Source: Echiichthys vipera (lineage: Eukaryota > Chordata > Actinopteri > Perciformes > Trachinidae). From it: a DNA stretch of 64,000 nt. The translations under genes were made by a program, and so were the position numbers. The stretch lies in the NCBI GenBank assembly GCA_963691815.1, contig OY829655.1, forward strand, positions 13,581,779 to 13,645,778. Direction: 5' to 3'. The notes below the pieces were generated by a model. That model worked only from the letters and a program-made list of their open reading frames with translations. It had not been told where the DNA came from and ran no database searches. The stretch's first letter is position 1. Each line of letters begins with the position of its first letter. Below are positions 15,194 to 28,998 of this stretch, piece after piece.

Positions 15194-15198
15194 ACACG
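15160..15198 (+). repeat. Poly(C) run followed by (CA)n
   Basis: About 20 consecutive C residues, then ten CA units. The long C run is unusual in this AT-rich window and the base count may be a sequencing estimate. Confidence 0.9.
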
Positions 15199-15689
15199 GT
15201 ACTGCAGTAGAGTTTCAATGTGAAAACTCCCAGGCTGTCTTCTCTCTCGACTTCCTGTTAATACATTGCTTGATGACGGAGCAAGGGAAATTTTAATTAG
15301 CAAGCAGAGGACAGAGTAAGCTTCATTAAATCTTTTCTCTTCCGCCCTGCCGCCCTGTCCTGATACAACACTCTCACTCCCATTAGGTAGGAGTTCATAG
15401 TGACAAGGGGAAATCAGAGAATTCTTCCCCTCAGCTTGACACTACTGATGGCTTGACAATTTTCTTGTTATATGGAGTAACTCTTTGGATTGCCACTGTC
15501 CCCAATTGAGTCATGTGTGAACACTGTACAGTACAATATAAACACAAAACTCTGCAAAGGCTTCCGTAATACTAAATTCCACCCTTGGTTGCACAGCCTT
15601 AGGGGCTGCGTGATCCTCTTTAGGGCTCAAATATCAATGTTCTCCTCTGTATTTTGAATGTATTGTACATCTTTACTTGTTTGGTTAAA

Positions 15690-16235
15690 TGTTCAGTAAG
15701 GTAAAATGTGAGATTTCCATGTCTTATTTGATTATAAATCAGGTTGGGATGCTCTATAAATATTGTGTAAGTATCAAAACGCTCAATCCACAGAGAAATG
15801 CACACAGCCTGTATTCAGAAAGTGTTCCTTTTTTAAACAAGCTGCCAGGACTTCTGTACAGTTGTGATGTCACAACTATACTATACTGTATATAGGTGGA
15901 AAGTACTGCTACAAGGGCATCACAGTAATTTCTTGGTTGGAATGATGGTGCCGTGAAAAGACTGCAGATCCAAAAACGCTGAGACATCAGAGAAGACTGG
16001 GCAACAATACACAACAATAACGCATCTTAAAAATTCTCTTAAAATGAGTGACAGTCATTAAAGTGATATGTGGTTTGTTTTTCCCCGGGCATGCAAGTAA
16101 GGTAGATTCAGACAGACAGTATGAGAAAAATACTTTTTGAACATTAAAGCATGTAAATATGTTTTAGTAGAAACCAGAAATAAAAGCTAAAAGTATGAAC
16201 CTGAAATTAGGCATGATGCAGAAATCCCCTTCAGG
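15690..16235. mobile_element. Second, decayed copy of the 36.6-kb miniature transposon family
   Basis: It has the same internal landmarks in the same order as 36603-37088: AGATTTC..ATGTCTT, CTCTATAAATATTGTG, GTATCAAAAC, AGAGAAATGCACACA, TTGTGATGTCACAA, AAAGCATGTA and AGTATGAACCTGAAA. The inverted ends are worn away. The two copies share orientation. Confidence 0.7.
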
Positions 16236-19200
16236 TGGATGAACATACCAATATGTGATCAATGCTTTCATTTTCTTTTGCCTGGCTCTACGGTATTACC
16301 TGCTGCAAAACATTATTGTTATGATTATTAATAATAATCAGTATTATTATTATCAGTATTACATTACGCTGATATTTAAGAGTCATTTTCAAATAATTCT
16401 CCACATTTTTTTTTACATTTCTTCATTTACAAACTGGGTAAAAAACTTAACACCAAGTAGACTTCAAATGGTAACAGTGCAGACACACTAAAAGTGTTGA
16501 CAAATATTTTTTTTTACAGAGGACATCCTGTCATAGTGATAGCTAGTGTTAATATTTCAACTGAAAAGTTGTAGAAAGTTGTTTAACAACTCTAGGAAGT
16601 ACAGCATTACTTGAGTGATTCAACGACATGAACAAGCATTATGAATAGATGGTGTTAAGAAGGCTTTCATTTCAGTACGAACATACACACATTTGCACAT
16701 CAAGCATACACAAATGACTGTGATGTTTATCGGTAGAGGGATTAGGCCTGTTTCCAAAGTTGAACATCTGGCGCATGAGTTTTTTATTAATTTGTTTAAG
16801 TCAATTGAAAAGCAAGTGGAAGAGAAATGCTGCTTATACACTCAGGATTCAGGATGGCCAATTAGTGAGAAGTTCCTATACTTAAACGGAAAAAGATAAG
16901 ATGAGCAGTAGAAGGAGGATGAGCTGTCTGAAGAAAAGGATGAGTAACAGCCAAATCACGAAGTGAATGAGTCATAAAATGTGTGCATCTTGCTCATGCT
17001 GACAAATGACTATGATCCCATCTACTACAACCTTCTTTATGTGCTTCTATGGATAGCATAAACACCTCCCACAACTACCCACATGCTTTTCCTTCTCTCT
17101 TTATAATCCAGCCTCTTTTCTATTCCTCTGCTAGCCATCACTGTATATCACTTTATCCCTCCTTCAAACCTCCCAAGAGACGGACGCTACAGAGAGAAAA
17201 GTGAAATGAGAAATTCCCATTGCCACCTAATTGCATGGCCGAATCGATCCTGTAATAGATTCCTTCTCTGTGACACCCAGTCTCACTGACAGCACTATCA
17301 GACGGACAAATCAGAACACTGAGTGTTGTTCTGTGTGTGTGTGTGTGTGGGCTGTTCAGCCTTCAACATGGCAGGTTCTGGACAGCCAGATATCTGTGTG
17401 ATTGCTTAGCAGGAGAAAGGCAGATTGAAGCTCTGCAATACTCACTTCCTTACATTTTGTTGGAAATGAGCTGGGAATTCACTCATAAACACAAAAAGAA
17501 GATTGCCATATGAGATGGAAAATGTAAAATATGGATAAAAACGTGGAATGGAATAAAAAGCCAGATCTAAACAGGAGCATCTTCATAGAATCTGAAAGCA
17601 GGGTTTAACAGGCCTTTACTCATGGCCTGCGGTCCAAAAAACGTCAAATGGACACAACCTTTGTTAGCAAATCACAGAAAAAAAAAACAGAGACCACTTC
17701 ATGTATCAGGACCTGCCAATCCGCTGTCCTGAAAACTATAATATAATTTAAAAAAAAAAAAAAAAAAGAAAAAAAAATGCCAGCTGTGACAGTTCTGACA
17801 AACACTAGTTTCCAGCAGGTGACCCTCCTGAGCACCTGCAAACAATTTCAAACAGAAGTCTAAAACCCCTTCAACTAAATCAACCACAGCCATTGTTTGT
17901 TTCCATTCCCTATGTCTTATCGTCTCTTGCCTGCTTGAAGAGGTGGAAGTTCTTCCCCTTCCTGCACTCTGTAGCGACTTCCTTAAGCAGAACCCATAGT
18001 AAGACTAGGTACCTTTGCACCCCTCCTGTCTCTTAAGGCCTGTGACAGAAAGCCTCTCCTCCTCCCTGCGGAGCAAACTGCAGATGTGAGGAACTTGTCC
18101 GCATAAAAAAAATGGTGCAAAGGAGCGCACAGACTCTCTCCCTCCATCTCTGTTGAAACACAGATGCACTCTCTTTTTGAGTTGAAACCATAAGCTTTGA
18201 ACTGTGGTGATATTGTTCAACACTTTCGAACAATATCACTAACCAAAGGTCTCCCTGTAAGGCTATGACAACCGAGCATGCAGAAATAGCATTACTGCAG
18301 CATCAATTCAAACACTTCACCTTTTTATTGTGCCTGTGCCAACAGACAGAACAAAGGACACAATACAGTGCAGTGCCTGGCTAGGTTCCCAGAGACAGAC
18401 AAAAGCATGAATACACAGATACCCGTTAGTTTGTGTTCATGTAACTAGGACTTAAAAGGGATATACAATCCGATTATGTACATTTCTGTAAGCTCTTTTG
18501 CTGGTCAAGTTCTGTTGTCAAACGGATCTCTGCATCAGTAATATTTGCAAACATTGATTTTTAAATGTCATCCTGATAAACATACTAAATACAGAGTTTA
18601 TATATTTTCTATGACTTAAATACTTCAAATATGTTTTGATCAAACAACGTGTATTATCATTTTTTTTATTAGGCCTTGACATTCACTCAACATAATTAAC
18701 TGTTTGTAAACTAAGAAAACTGTATATTCCGGTTCTTGCATTTTAACTCACTCCTTTCGAGGTTTATGGTAATAAACTCTTCAGCAGTAAAGCTGGTTCA
18801 TTCAAAATATCAGTTAGGTCATACACAGTTATCAAGTTAGCTCTGACAATTTGCAGGAGTCCACCACCTTTATTTGCAAGGACCTGATTCTCCTATGCAG
18901 CCATCCACCTGGTGTGCATTAGAAAATATTCAATTAGGCTGTAGGCGCTGCATAATCTGTCTTCTGAAACATCACCGAGGTCTCCATTGTTTATTTACCG
19001 AAAGGAACAAAAAGCAAGGTGTTTAAAACTCTATAAATCTAAGAAAAGCATTAGGCCTTCACTTTGTAGTATGCTGCTGTTAAGTCTAGTTTCAAATGAC
19101 TAATGGCACCTTTGGGAAAGTGAGGTTATTATCATACCATCTGCTGCAAGATCTGGGCGGGAATATATGCCACTGTACTGAAACAATGGACTTCTCTATG

Positions 19201-19760
19201 TGACAGCCAAAACAGAAAAAAAGAGAAAGAATGTGGCTAAAAAGAATGAGATATACAGCAGAGTGACAGTGGTAATAGTAGCCAATTTTCACTTGAGATG
19301 TTTGTTTTAAAGCACCGCAAAAAAATGAGAAAAACACACACTTTCACCCATACTTCAGGATTTAAACCAGCTGTCAGGAAGCTTGTTGCTTTCATGTATA
19401 TGTATAAGGATCGATGCCTGACCTTAATGATGATAATGACTTTTAATGAAATGCTATTGTAATAGTCAGCCTAAATAAGAAAAATGTGGTAATATCAAAA
19501 ATATAATGCCCCAGGGTCAACACAACAGGTCTGGTTTTTATGAAAAGATAGTAAATGATTGAATTACTGCCCATCCTAGTCCCTCCTCGGAAGAGAGATG
19601 AGAATCAGTTGGATTATAGTGCAGACAAACACACACACAAACACACACACACGCACACACGCACAAACAGCAAGAAGCAAAATCTTGCCTTTCATATCCG
19701 CACACATGAGCTGCACCCCAGTTACTTCTTCACCACTGCAACTTCGATATTGAGTGAGTG

Positions 19761-19764
<4 letters not shown>

Positions 19765-19791
<27 letters not shown>
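19765..19791 (+). repeat. (GT)n microsatellite
   Basis: About 13 GT units after GAGTGAGTGAGT. Confidence 0.95.
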
Positions 19792-19988
19792 TTCTTCTGT
19801 TGTCAGGAGCTTTGAAGACCACAGCAGCTGCAGATATTTTTCGCTTAAATCACCACCTCTTTTTTAACGTGAGTTGATTGAAAAAAGACAAAGAAAGAGA
19901 AATGTTGAGCGAGAGAAAGCCCGACAGGGAGAGCGAGAGAGAGAACCAGGTATCCAGTAAGTGGCCTTTTCATTGATTCTATGGGCAA

Positions 19989-19990
<2 letters not shown>

Positions 19991-20041
<51 letters not shown>

Positions 20042-20057
20042 TGTGTGCGTGCGTGCT
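19991..20057 (+). repeat. (GT)n microsatellite, imperfect end
   Basis: About 22 GT units, then GGGTGTGTGTGCGTGCGTGC. Confidence 0.95.
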
Positions 20058-21540
20058 AGGCAGCAAACAGACAGTAGTGATGCAGATGTTGTGTCTGAAA
20101 CTCTGGGGTCCTCTTGTGCCCTGACACCCATATGATGTTAATCACTGTCCATGATCCTGCCCTGCTGCTGATAACACTCAGGAGGAAGGGGTTTAATTCT
20201 AAGCCTAAACAAGAGTCTGGGGCCAGACATATACACATTCTGTCTTGCTGAAATATGCTAAATTGGGGACACCAAACACCGAATTAATTTGCATTAATCA
20301 AAAACAATGTGCTAGCCCCATGCTTTACACTACGGCTGTTATACTGTAGTGTCATACTGAGTGTGATGCAGCCCAGATGATGGTGTCAAATATAGTGTTA
20401 ATTCACACCTATAATATAATACATTTTAAGCTACTGAAGACAGATTAACATGAAGGTAGTTAACATGACAGAAATGCTTCTCTTGCAGTACGGCACCAGC
20501 AGCACTATGATTCTCTACATTACTGGGGAAGAGGTGGAGTACAACCTTTTCCTCTTATAATAATTTTCATATTCCAATAACCCCACACGTTTTTGCTGCT
20601 GTGTGTGTGTCCCTAAGGATTAGTTTCAGTGCATGTTCCACATTGACCTTGATCTTGTTTTCAAGGTCAATATTAAACTTTGTAATGTAAGCTTTAAAGC
20701 CAACATGGATAGCTTTTCTACAATTCCATCAACATTGGGAGAACTCTGTATGCCCATGAAGATCATGTGTTATGATCAAAGCTTAAGAAAAGCTACTAAA
20801 TGAACCCTAATGTGAAACTGGTTAGCACAAAGCATGATATTTATGTTGTCTATACTATTCTGCAAATATATCATGGATGACTGTGTTGCAATATATCACA
20901 TCACATAATTACCTGTATTGTTATACTATTGCTACTGTTGAAAATGTAATTTGTGTTGTATGTTGATTTATGAATGAAAGAATGCCCACTTCTAGTGTTA
21001 TTTTTTTACATCCTCATATTAAAACAGTTTAAAAATAATACAGTTAAAGTAGCAGTACAAATAATAACAGTGTATGCCTCGGGTCGGTGCGGTTTTGTGG
21101 TTTCTTAGTGCAAAAAAAGTTTCAACTTGTTGACATGTCTGGACTGCAACGTAATATATGAATCTCAGAAAAGGAGCTGGCACTGTAAGTAGTATAATTG
21201 TAAACACTTTCATTGTTCTCTTTCACGGCCAAACCTTTATTACCTGCTGTCACTCTAAATAAAGACAAGGAGAATGCTTCACTGATGGAGACACAGGCAG
21301 ATCAATTCCCCATAAAACAAGCTGTATTGGTTTATAAATCAGGTCTCCAGTCTCTGCCTCTGCTACCCAATAAGCATACATCAGCTTGAGTGGGATGAGC
21401 TGCCTACTAGCTGCAGCTGGCGATAGATAATAAGGAATAGCAACCACATAAGTACACACACAGCACAGAATATGGTAAATAAATACACACAATATGCACA
21501 TGCAAACAACACATTCGGAAGAGATTCAGAGACACATGGT

Positions 21541-21542
<2 letters not shown>

Positions 21543-21612
<70 letters not shown>
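21543..21612 (+). repeat. (CA)n microsatellite
   Basis: About 35 uninterrupted CA units. Confidence 0.97.
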
Positions 21613-21613
<1 letters not shown>

Positions 21614-24600
21614 GAAATATATAATACTGCAAAGTGCCCTTTTGTCTCTGTAACTGTTGGCCTTTACTGTGGTATAAAAAGCCACTTTGCATTTTTGGGG
21701 GTTATACGAATTTCAGAGGAACCATCCGTTTGACTAGTTGCTGAAGCCTAATGGTGCAGTGTTACCATTACAAAGAGTAATGACGGTTTGAAATTGCTCC
21801 ACTAAAGGCAATATTCTAACGTTCAGCTGATTTGTGGCCAACTTCTACCACTTAAATTGCTTCAAACTGTACATGGGTGAAACCAGTAAAAGTAAAAACT
21901 CAAAAAGCATGCAAAGAAAAATGAATATATATGATGTGAAGCATGCACACTTGTTCTGTACGTTCACCTTTTCATTTTTCTCCATCACCATACTACTCCT
22001 GCTCCATGATTGAACATATTTAGCTTGTTACAGAAAATGTGACTCAGTAGTCCCACAGATGGAGTTGTTTAACCCAATGAGATTAGCTGTATCCATAGTG
22101 GCAGTACTGCCATCATTTATCTTATCTGGCTAGATGAACAGACATACACAGTACAAATATTGCATTATGGCTGCCAACACTCAGGCCTCATTGAAAGATG
22201 TGGTGGATTTGTATAATATGACAATGGCTTCAGACATTTCTCCATATTCTGGGAATAGGGATGTTTGATCCATTCCTCTGCTGTCCCATGGTGTGTTCCA
22301 GCCATGGGACTTTTTGTAACTGCAATACTTTGCAATAGTTATTAACTATTTTAAGCACACAGATTATATTATTTGGGCTTTAAAAGCTTATATAAGTTGC
22401 AATAATATAAATAATTAGAGCTAGTTTTCAAGATGGTGTAAAGAACAAGATGTAAACACTCTCAAAGGCATGTTAGTAACATTTTCATTTCCATCTAACC
22501 AAACATTGTTCTGTGCGCTCACTGTGTCATCGCAAGATAGTCTCTACTCAGTTAATTTACTCACTCACACTGAGTCAAGTGAAATCATCAACATTTTTCC
22601 ATGAACAACAAAATAATTGGCACCTTTATCTTTCCTTTAACTAGTTTAGGAAATGATCTTGTCACTAAAAAAAGAATGGCAACGTCCAACACGTTTTCAC
22701 CCACTTGATTACTGGCACCCTTTACGACGCACAAGGCACCCTTTAGCCTCTCTATGAGACACACAGGACTTTGTGTAAAGAGTGCCAAGGTCTGCGTACA
22801 GAGGAGGTTGAGGTGGATTGATTGTTTCAAACAAACACAGGACTTCCACCCAGGAGTAGACTGTTCATATCCTGTGTAAAACCAAGCCTTATAACTTACT
22901 TACATAACAAACTTAACTAACACACAAAAGTTATGTGACGAACTCAATCATTACTTATGATACGTATACAAGATGGGAGTGAGAATCAAGTCCAGAGTCA
23001 AGAATCAGTCAAGAAGGTGTCTCCATTTAACTTGTACAAGAACAGCTGCATGTACAAAACAGACTTAAAACATGTATTCTTAAGTGCACCCTTAACATTT
23101 CTACCAGGAAGTGTTATTTCTAAGATGTCTGTGAAGTACTCATCAGAAGGAGGAGTGTGTCATCATCGTTCCCAGCTCTTCAGCTTCGAAATTCCCCCTC
23201 TCTAGTTAATCACACCATGAAGAAAACCCAATTATAACATAGCTACTCTATTTTATCCATGTGCAAAATTCTATTTCCATATGTTTGAGTTTTTAGCCTA
23301 ATCAATGACGTTGTCAGCAATAATTCAAACAGAATCCATCAAGCTAATTCTGAGATGTCATTGTACATCTTTACTTGTTGAGGGGTCAGCCAAAGTTCAG
23401 ACCTCAATCAACCCCGAGGGCAACGGTTTTTACACCCTGGTCTTCTCTAGAACTGACCCAGTTCCGCTATCGCTGCTTGCCGCATTCAATAGCTGGATTA
23501 AGTCTATCCATGGGACACTGTGGATGTGTGTGTCTGTGTGTGTCTGTGTGTGAGGGTGTGTTAGCGTGTGTGTCTGCAATTCCAACAGTGTGACTAACAA
23601 GCTTGGCTGTTGCAGTCTGGCAGATTGAGAGACACCTACTGCTAGTTAAAGCCTTTCTTACCCTGGGGTCATCTGCCTCAAAAGGGGTAAGGAAGAGATC
23701 AACGAGGGGAAAGTTCTGTTACTGTGCTTACATTTTTGTGCAAGTTGAAACAGATACACATGCAATACAGCAAAGCATTTATCAGATCAGCATAGTTTTT
23801 AGAAACAACAAAATACTTATATTTGTTATACCAAAAATATGCTGTCAATGTCAATGCCATGGTATGAGCTGAATTCATATAAGGAAACAGTTTATATTAT
23901 TATCCTTCACATATCCAGAACAATGATGTGGTACACCCCAAAATTGTGCAATACTTTTTGTGTTTATTTAAGTTCATTAGTTGAACAATTCCTCATTGAT
24001 TTCAAGGGCCTAATATTATCCCCAGTCGTTTATGTGACAAGCATGTCCTATTATTTTTCCACGTGTTTATGAAGAGCCGCAAATATCAGCAGCACCCAGG
24101 TGGAACCTTTTGTCACTGATGCAGTTGCGTGCCGGGTTGTCTCAGGGGAAATATCCGCCCACACGCATCTGGTTCAGATGCAATCTGGATGACAAGCTGT
24201 ACGCGCTGTGTCTTCATCGCTGCTGCACTTTGGCAGTGTTTTACAGGTTAGTAGTTGGTGAATGTGACCAATATACATCATGTAAAGCCTACCTTTGTTT
24301 ATTTGAATGTTTAAAGGCATTTTATAGTGTTGTGAGTAATTTTGCCAAACTTTAAAATCGCCAGGATTTCGAAGGAATGCTGGGTCTGCAGTCGCCCGCA
24401 TCAAGGATATTAGGTTTTGTTTACCTGCGTTGTGTCTTGCAGGCAAGCCGCTAGGTTTAATTACTTTACTTTGCACACTGTACTCTGTTACACATTATAT
24501 TGTTAAAATTACAGGTAATGATACAGTTGCACTTTTTGATGAAGATTGTTTAATGCAGTTTAAATGTGACACATTAAGTTTGGAATTTCAAATGTTTTGT

Positions 24601-25764
24601 AATTCTCTATTAGTGATAGCAGTGTACATATTAAATTTGTAAGTCAAGAATCATTGAATATTAGATTATGCCTGTTTTGAGTACAGTTGAGTATTCCTGT
24701 AATTTGCACTATGTTATATAGTTTAATATATAGTAGCCCTGATTCACTTATGTACATGTGATAATGTGTAATAGGATGTTGTTTTAAGTACAAAAATTAG
24801 ATACAGTCACTGCAATTGTCAGATGTTGTGACAGCTGTGAACGTAATTTGTAAAGAAGTGTAAAAATATAACTTATCGACATTTAATAACAGATGTGATT
24901 ATACAAATAGAGACTGACACATGCCAGGGTTGAGCGATATGTTAAAAAAAATCATCAGTGGCAACCCTTTCTGTGTTTCAAAAGCCACATCATATTTTCA
25001 TTTCCAAATTCTAAAGTCACTGCCCTGGATCCATGATCCATACACATCCATGTTCACAACAATGCCAATACTGTGGGACACTATTTCATGTAAGCAGAAA
25101 AACTGAAAGCTCTTTTCACTGGCATCCAGAGAAAATGGAGATTTGACTATTAGTCTAACTCTGCTGTACTCAGATTAGTTCACCATCTAAAGTTTAAATA
25201 TGTCTAATAGATTATCAGTAAGAAACATCTTATATTTATCCCAGCACCGTGTTGAAAGATTTCATTAACACATATGAATGATCTTTTATAAATCTTCAGA
25301 GGCATGAAAGCTAAAAACAAGTATCAGAAACTCTAATTTACACATGCACTTTTGATTAGAAATTGAGGAGGTGGAAACAGTTTCATGCCCAATGACAACC
25401 AAAAAAGCATTGTACTGTCTGTTCTGTGAAAACACAACCTCAGGTGTGCAACTCATTTCAGGTTGCCAACAAAAGTGCCATGGCATCTGCGTTTTCACTG
25501 CTGCCAGATATGTGCTAGCATTAAAAGGAAGGCCATTGAGTTTGGGGACAAGGAAACATAGTCACTCTCTGGGCCAGACTGTAAAAGATGTGTCAATATT
25601 TCAACAAACTGAAATATTTATCACAGTCCTACATTTGGTCAAAATGAGACACTGATGTCTGAGGTACTGCATGTGACAAACAATAAAAACAAACAAGACT
25701 TTAAAATGTTTCACTTATATTTAGCAAAAGTTATTTCAAAGCCAACATAAGGAAGCTAACACAA

Positions 25765-26758
25765 AGAGGCGTAACTAGGTATATTATGAGGGTTTCGACC
25801 TACTGGTAGGCTCACCAGAATATGCAGATTAAATGGGGAGGCAGTATATCAGCCCCCTTTGGCGCTGACAATGGTGTTAGGCAGGGAGAAATCTTGTCAC
25901 TAATTTTATTTAATTTTTAGGTTGATGAATTGTCCATGCAATTAAGAGCCTGTACAAAGGGTGTCTGATTCCTGGTTCCCCAGGTGAAATGCTTGGGAAC
26001 CAACTTATGTATGCAGATGATCTTGTCATTATTATCCCAAGTAGTGCTGGATTACAGCAACTCCTTTATATCTGCGTGGAGTATGGATTAAAACATGACA
26101 TTAAGTACAAAGCTAGCAAAAATTCTGCTTTGACATGTAGAACCAAGCAGGATTAAAAGGCTCAATGTTCCTGTGTTCAAACTGTCTGGCAATATTCTTG
26201 AGGTATGTAGAAGGACTAAATACCTTGGACATTTCATAAATGATAATTTGAATGATGATGATGATGTGTACAGACAATGCTGCAAACTATACACCCAACC
26301 ACCATTGCACACAAGTTCAGCTTCTGTTCAACACAGGTGAAGGTAGCTCTTTTTAAAACATCTTTTTACAATGTTTTTACACCGCCCATTTATGGTAAAA
26401 CTACAAAAAAATGTATCATGCAGAGGCTGCAAGTTACTTACCATGATGTTAATGCGCATCCTTTTAAAAAATACCAAGAGAAAGCAGTGCCAGCCAGATG
26501 TTTGTCACTGCAGGAGTGATGCACTTTTAAGAAATCTTATGCTTAAATGTATGAAACAATTCTAGGAATAGTTTTATTGTGGGACTTGTAAATCCCACTC
26601 TGAGTTGTTATCGCTATACAGTAAGTTCAGCCTGAGAATGCACCGGCTGAAATGTTTGTATATAGACTGACTTTTTATATTTTTGTATTATACTTGTCCT
26701 GTTTGTTTTATCAACTTTCAGTCTGAACTAAAGTTTTCATATCATATCATAGTAAACG
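25765..26758 (+). mobile_element. Truncated LINE with reverse transcriptase YADD box
   Basis: A 5'-truncated non-LTR retrotransposon. Seen: GADNGVRQGEILS (from about 25870), a damaged FNF-stop-VDELSMQLRAC, LMYADDLVIIIPSSAGLQQL with the YADD box at 26010-26021, KYKASKNSALTC, FKLSGNILEVCRRTKYLGHFI, then DDDVYRQCCKLYTQP and VKVALFKTSFYN. These are palm and thumb blocks of an APE-type LINE reverse transcriptase. Two or more stops and a frame change after about 26300 make it a pseudogene. The segment ends in ATATCATATCAT, a short tandem tail as in CR1, L2 and Rex-like LINEs. It is not related to the element at 30.6-34.5 kb. Clade assignment within these LINEs is uncertain. Confidence 0.75.
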
Positions 26759-28234
26759 TTAGCTACATCTGTGTCCTAAAATAACAAAATAATTGCCTTA
26801 AGGAATACAAAAGTGATGGGGTGAATGCATTAACAGGGTGGTACTGAGACTGACCAAGACTGATCTCTGTATACAGGTGTGAAGCCAGTTTGGGTATTGG
26901 CTGGGTAATTGTATTGATGAGGCGGTGAGTCAACACACTCTGGCTCATGCAATAGTATGCATGAGAAAAATCTGGATAGTTATGTCTTAATTAGAACAAC
27001 TTTCAATAACCCCATCTCCACCCCTCTCGCTAATGAGTGTTGCTTATAAATCATTCATTGTCTACATGGCAGATGAAACATGTATATGTTTTAATTATTG
27101 GACACGAGAGTATTAACTATTTTACTTTAAGTCTGCAGGATAAACAAACTGCCACTGAGAGGAAATACAGACATCATTGTTGTTGAACCCCCAATAACCC
27201 CTGTTTTTTTCTCTCTCTTTCATTTTTTTTTTTACTGATGGGGAGGAGCTGTCTTCAGCTCCTAAAATGTACTTTCATTTATGACAAGTCTGCTTCTCAA
27301 TCCAGCCCTGTGATGTCTTTTCTAGGCTATGTCGTGCTTTACATAACCTTTAATGACTAATTCCGTCTCTCAGTCTCTTACGTACTAAAATAGAACAAAC
27401 ACATATGAGGAAAAAAGGGAAATCAATTGAAATGTTGCAATGTCTGACAGGACTGCGCTCGAGGAGAAAAAAAAAGGAAAAAAAAACATCAGACTGTGTC
27501 GCTTGCCTTTGTTTTTCTAACTGAGAGAGTATGCGGTCTCGAGACAGGCAGTAGCAGTATGTATGTATGCAGGGTGCCGGTACGTTGGGGAATTTTTTTT
27601 CCAACTGTCTTTGATCACTTCCCAGCTTTGAAGTAACTCTCAGCAAAGGAGGGGGCAAGCAGAAGTCACTGCAAGTTCACATCGCAACTACGACTCGCAA
27701 AAACTGCAATCTGCATAATTTATTCTTTAAACAGTTAAAATGCAAAGAGATGAGGAGATCTCTAGGTGCCCAACAAACCCACCCCCTGCTTGACAACCCT
27801 AATTAAACATTCTCCCTCTTCACATTTGTTCTCAATTACAGTTTGAAGAACGACAACACAAGAGCCTCTAATAATCATCAAGTTACTGATTTAAAGAGAG
27901 ACATTGGAAGGTAAAGTACTACCAATGTGGAGGAATGTAATTGGTATACAATATAAATGAGCAAATAGAGATAGTTGTGTAGGACCCACATTAACACACA
28001 TTCACCTATCAGCATGCTTTTCTTCTCCAGCTCTCTCTGTACAACACATTTCAGACATTTAGACCAGACTTTTTGTTCCCGGACAGTTTTTACTTCTTTG
28101 TGTGTATTATCTTACTCCTGATGTTGGATTGTTTGTGTTCATTCATTTTACCGATTTTCTGCTGGTTTATAGGTGTTCTTCAGAACCCAGTTATTATCAC
28201 ATCAAATCAAATGCCGAAAGACGACCCTCTAGAT

Positions 28235-28447
28235 CAGGAGTAGGCAATTTCGGTCCACGAGGGTCACTGTCCTGCATGTTTTAGGTTTCTCTCTGCTCTA
28301 ACACACCTGATTCTAATGATTGGCTCGTTATCAAGCAGCTGATGCTTGTCACAGTTTGATTATTGTTAGACTCAGTTGTGTTAGAGTAGGGAGAATCCTA
28401 AAACATGCAGGACAGTGGCTCCCCAGGACCGGAATTGCCCACCCCTG
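28235..28447. mobile_element. hAT-type miniature inverted-repeat element (213 bp)
   Basis: The element starts CAGGAGTAGGCAATTTCGG and ends CCGGAATTGCCCACCCCTG, imperfect inverted ends that open with the CAG...CTG of many hAT elements. It has longer internal complementarity: ACTGTCCTGCATGTTTTAGG near the left and CCTAAAACATGCAGGACAGT near the right. Perfect 8-bp duplications CTCTAGAT flank it at 28227-28234 and 28448-28455, the size made by hAT transposases. It has no coding capacity and would depend on a transposase supplied elsewhere. Confidence 0.93.
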
Positions 28448-28562
28448 CTCTAGATAAACACACGCACGTTGTTTTCCAATTTTGTCAGAACAAAATATCA
28501 ATTTCAGAGTCAAATCAGATTACCTAGCCCGAACCGATAAATGCAACAAAACATTGATACTC

Positions 28563-28998
28563 TCTAGGGCCGGGACTTTAACGCATTAATTATGATTCAC
28601 AATTTATTTTTGCACAGTGCGGAACAATGCTCATTGCACAAATTCCCACCCAGCCCGTAATAATAACGCACAGGATGCAACATGAGAGACTTGAAACCGA
28701 TGAGAATATCTTTCCAATTTTAGGTTTTCATTTTTCTTGAATATACCGTACTAAGCGCTGTTTTATTTTCTATAAACTAAAAGAAATGTGTTTAAGACAA
28801 AAAAGTTATTGCTCACTGATAAAAATAAACACACATTTTGTTGTATAAACTCATTGTTGTGTCTATGCATTAATGAATTCATATACCAAAATCCATTTAA
28901 ATTGAAAAATGTTGCTTCACGTGTCAAATATTGATATACGATTAACCGCGATTAATCAATTACAAAGCCTCTAATTAATTAGATAAATTTTTGGACCT
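28563..28998. repeat. Probable DNA-transposon relic with TTAATCGCGG motifs
   Basis: It opens GGCCGGGACTTTAACGCATT and closes with CGATTAACCGCGATTAATC, ACAAAGCCTCTAATTAATTA and GATAAATTTTTGGACCTA. I recognise this text as a dispersed fish repeat, but inverted ends and target duplication are not clear. No ORF. Confidence 0.45.

Larger units (their letters stand above)
16236..25764. other. Intronic background, no gene seen
   Basis: AT-rich noncoding sequence. A GC-richer patch at 24080-24460 contains a short ORF and a GTTAGT donor-like site at about 24247 but has no recognisable protein content. A homeodomain/POU-like patch (GAATTAATTTGCATTAATC) lies at about 20281. Confidence 0.55.
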
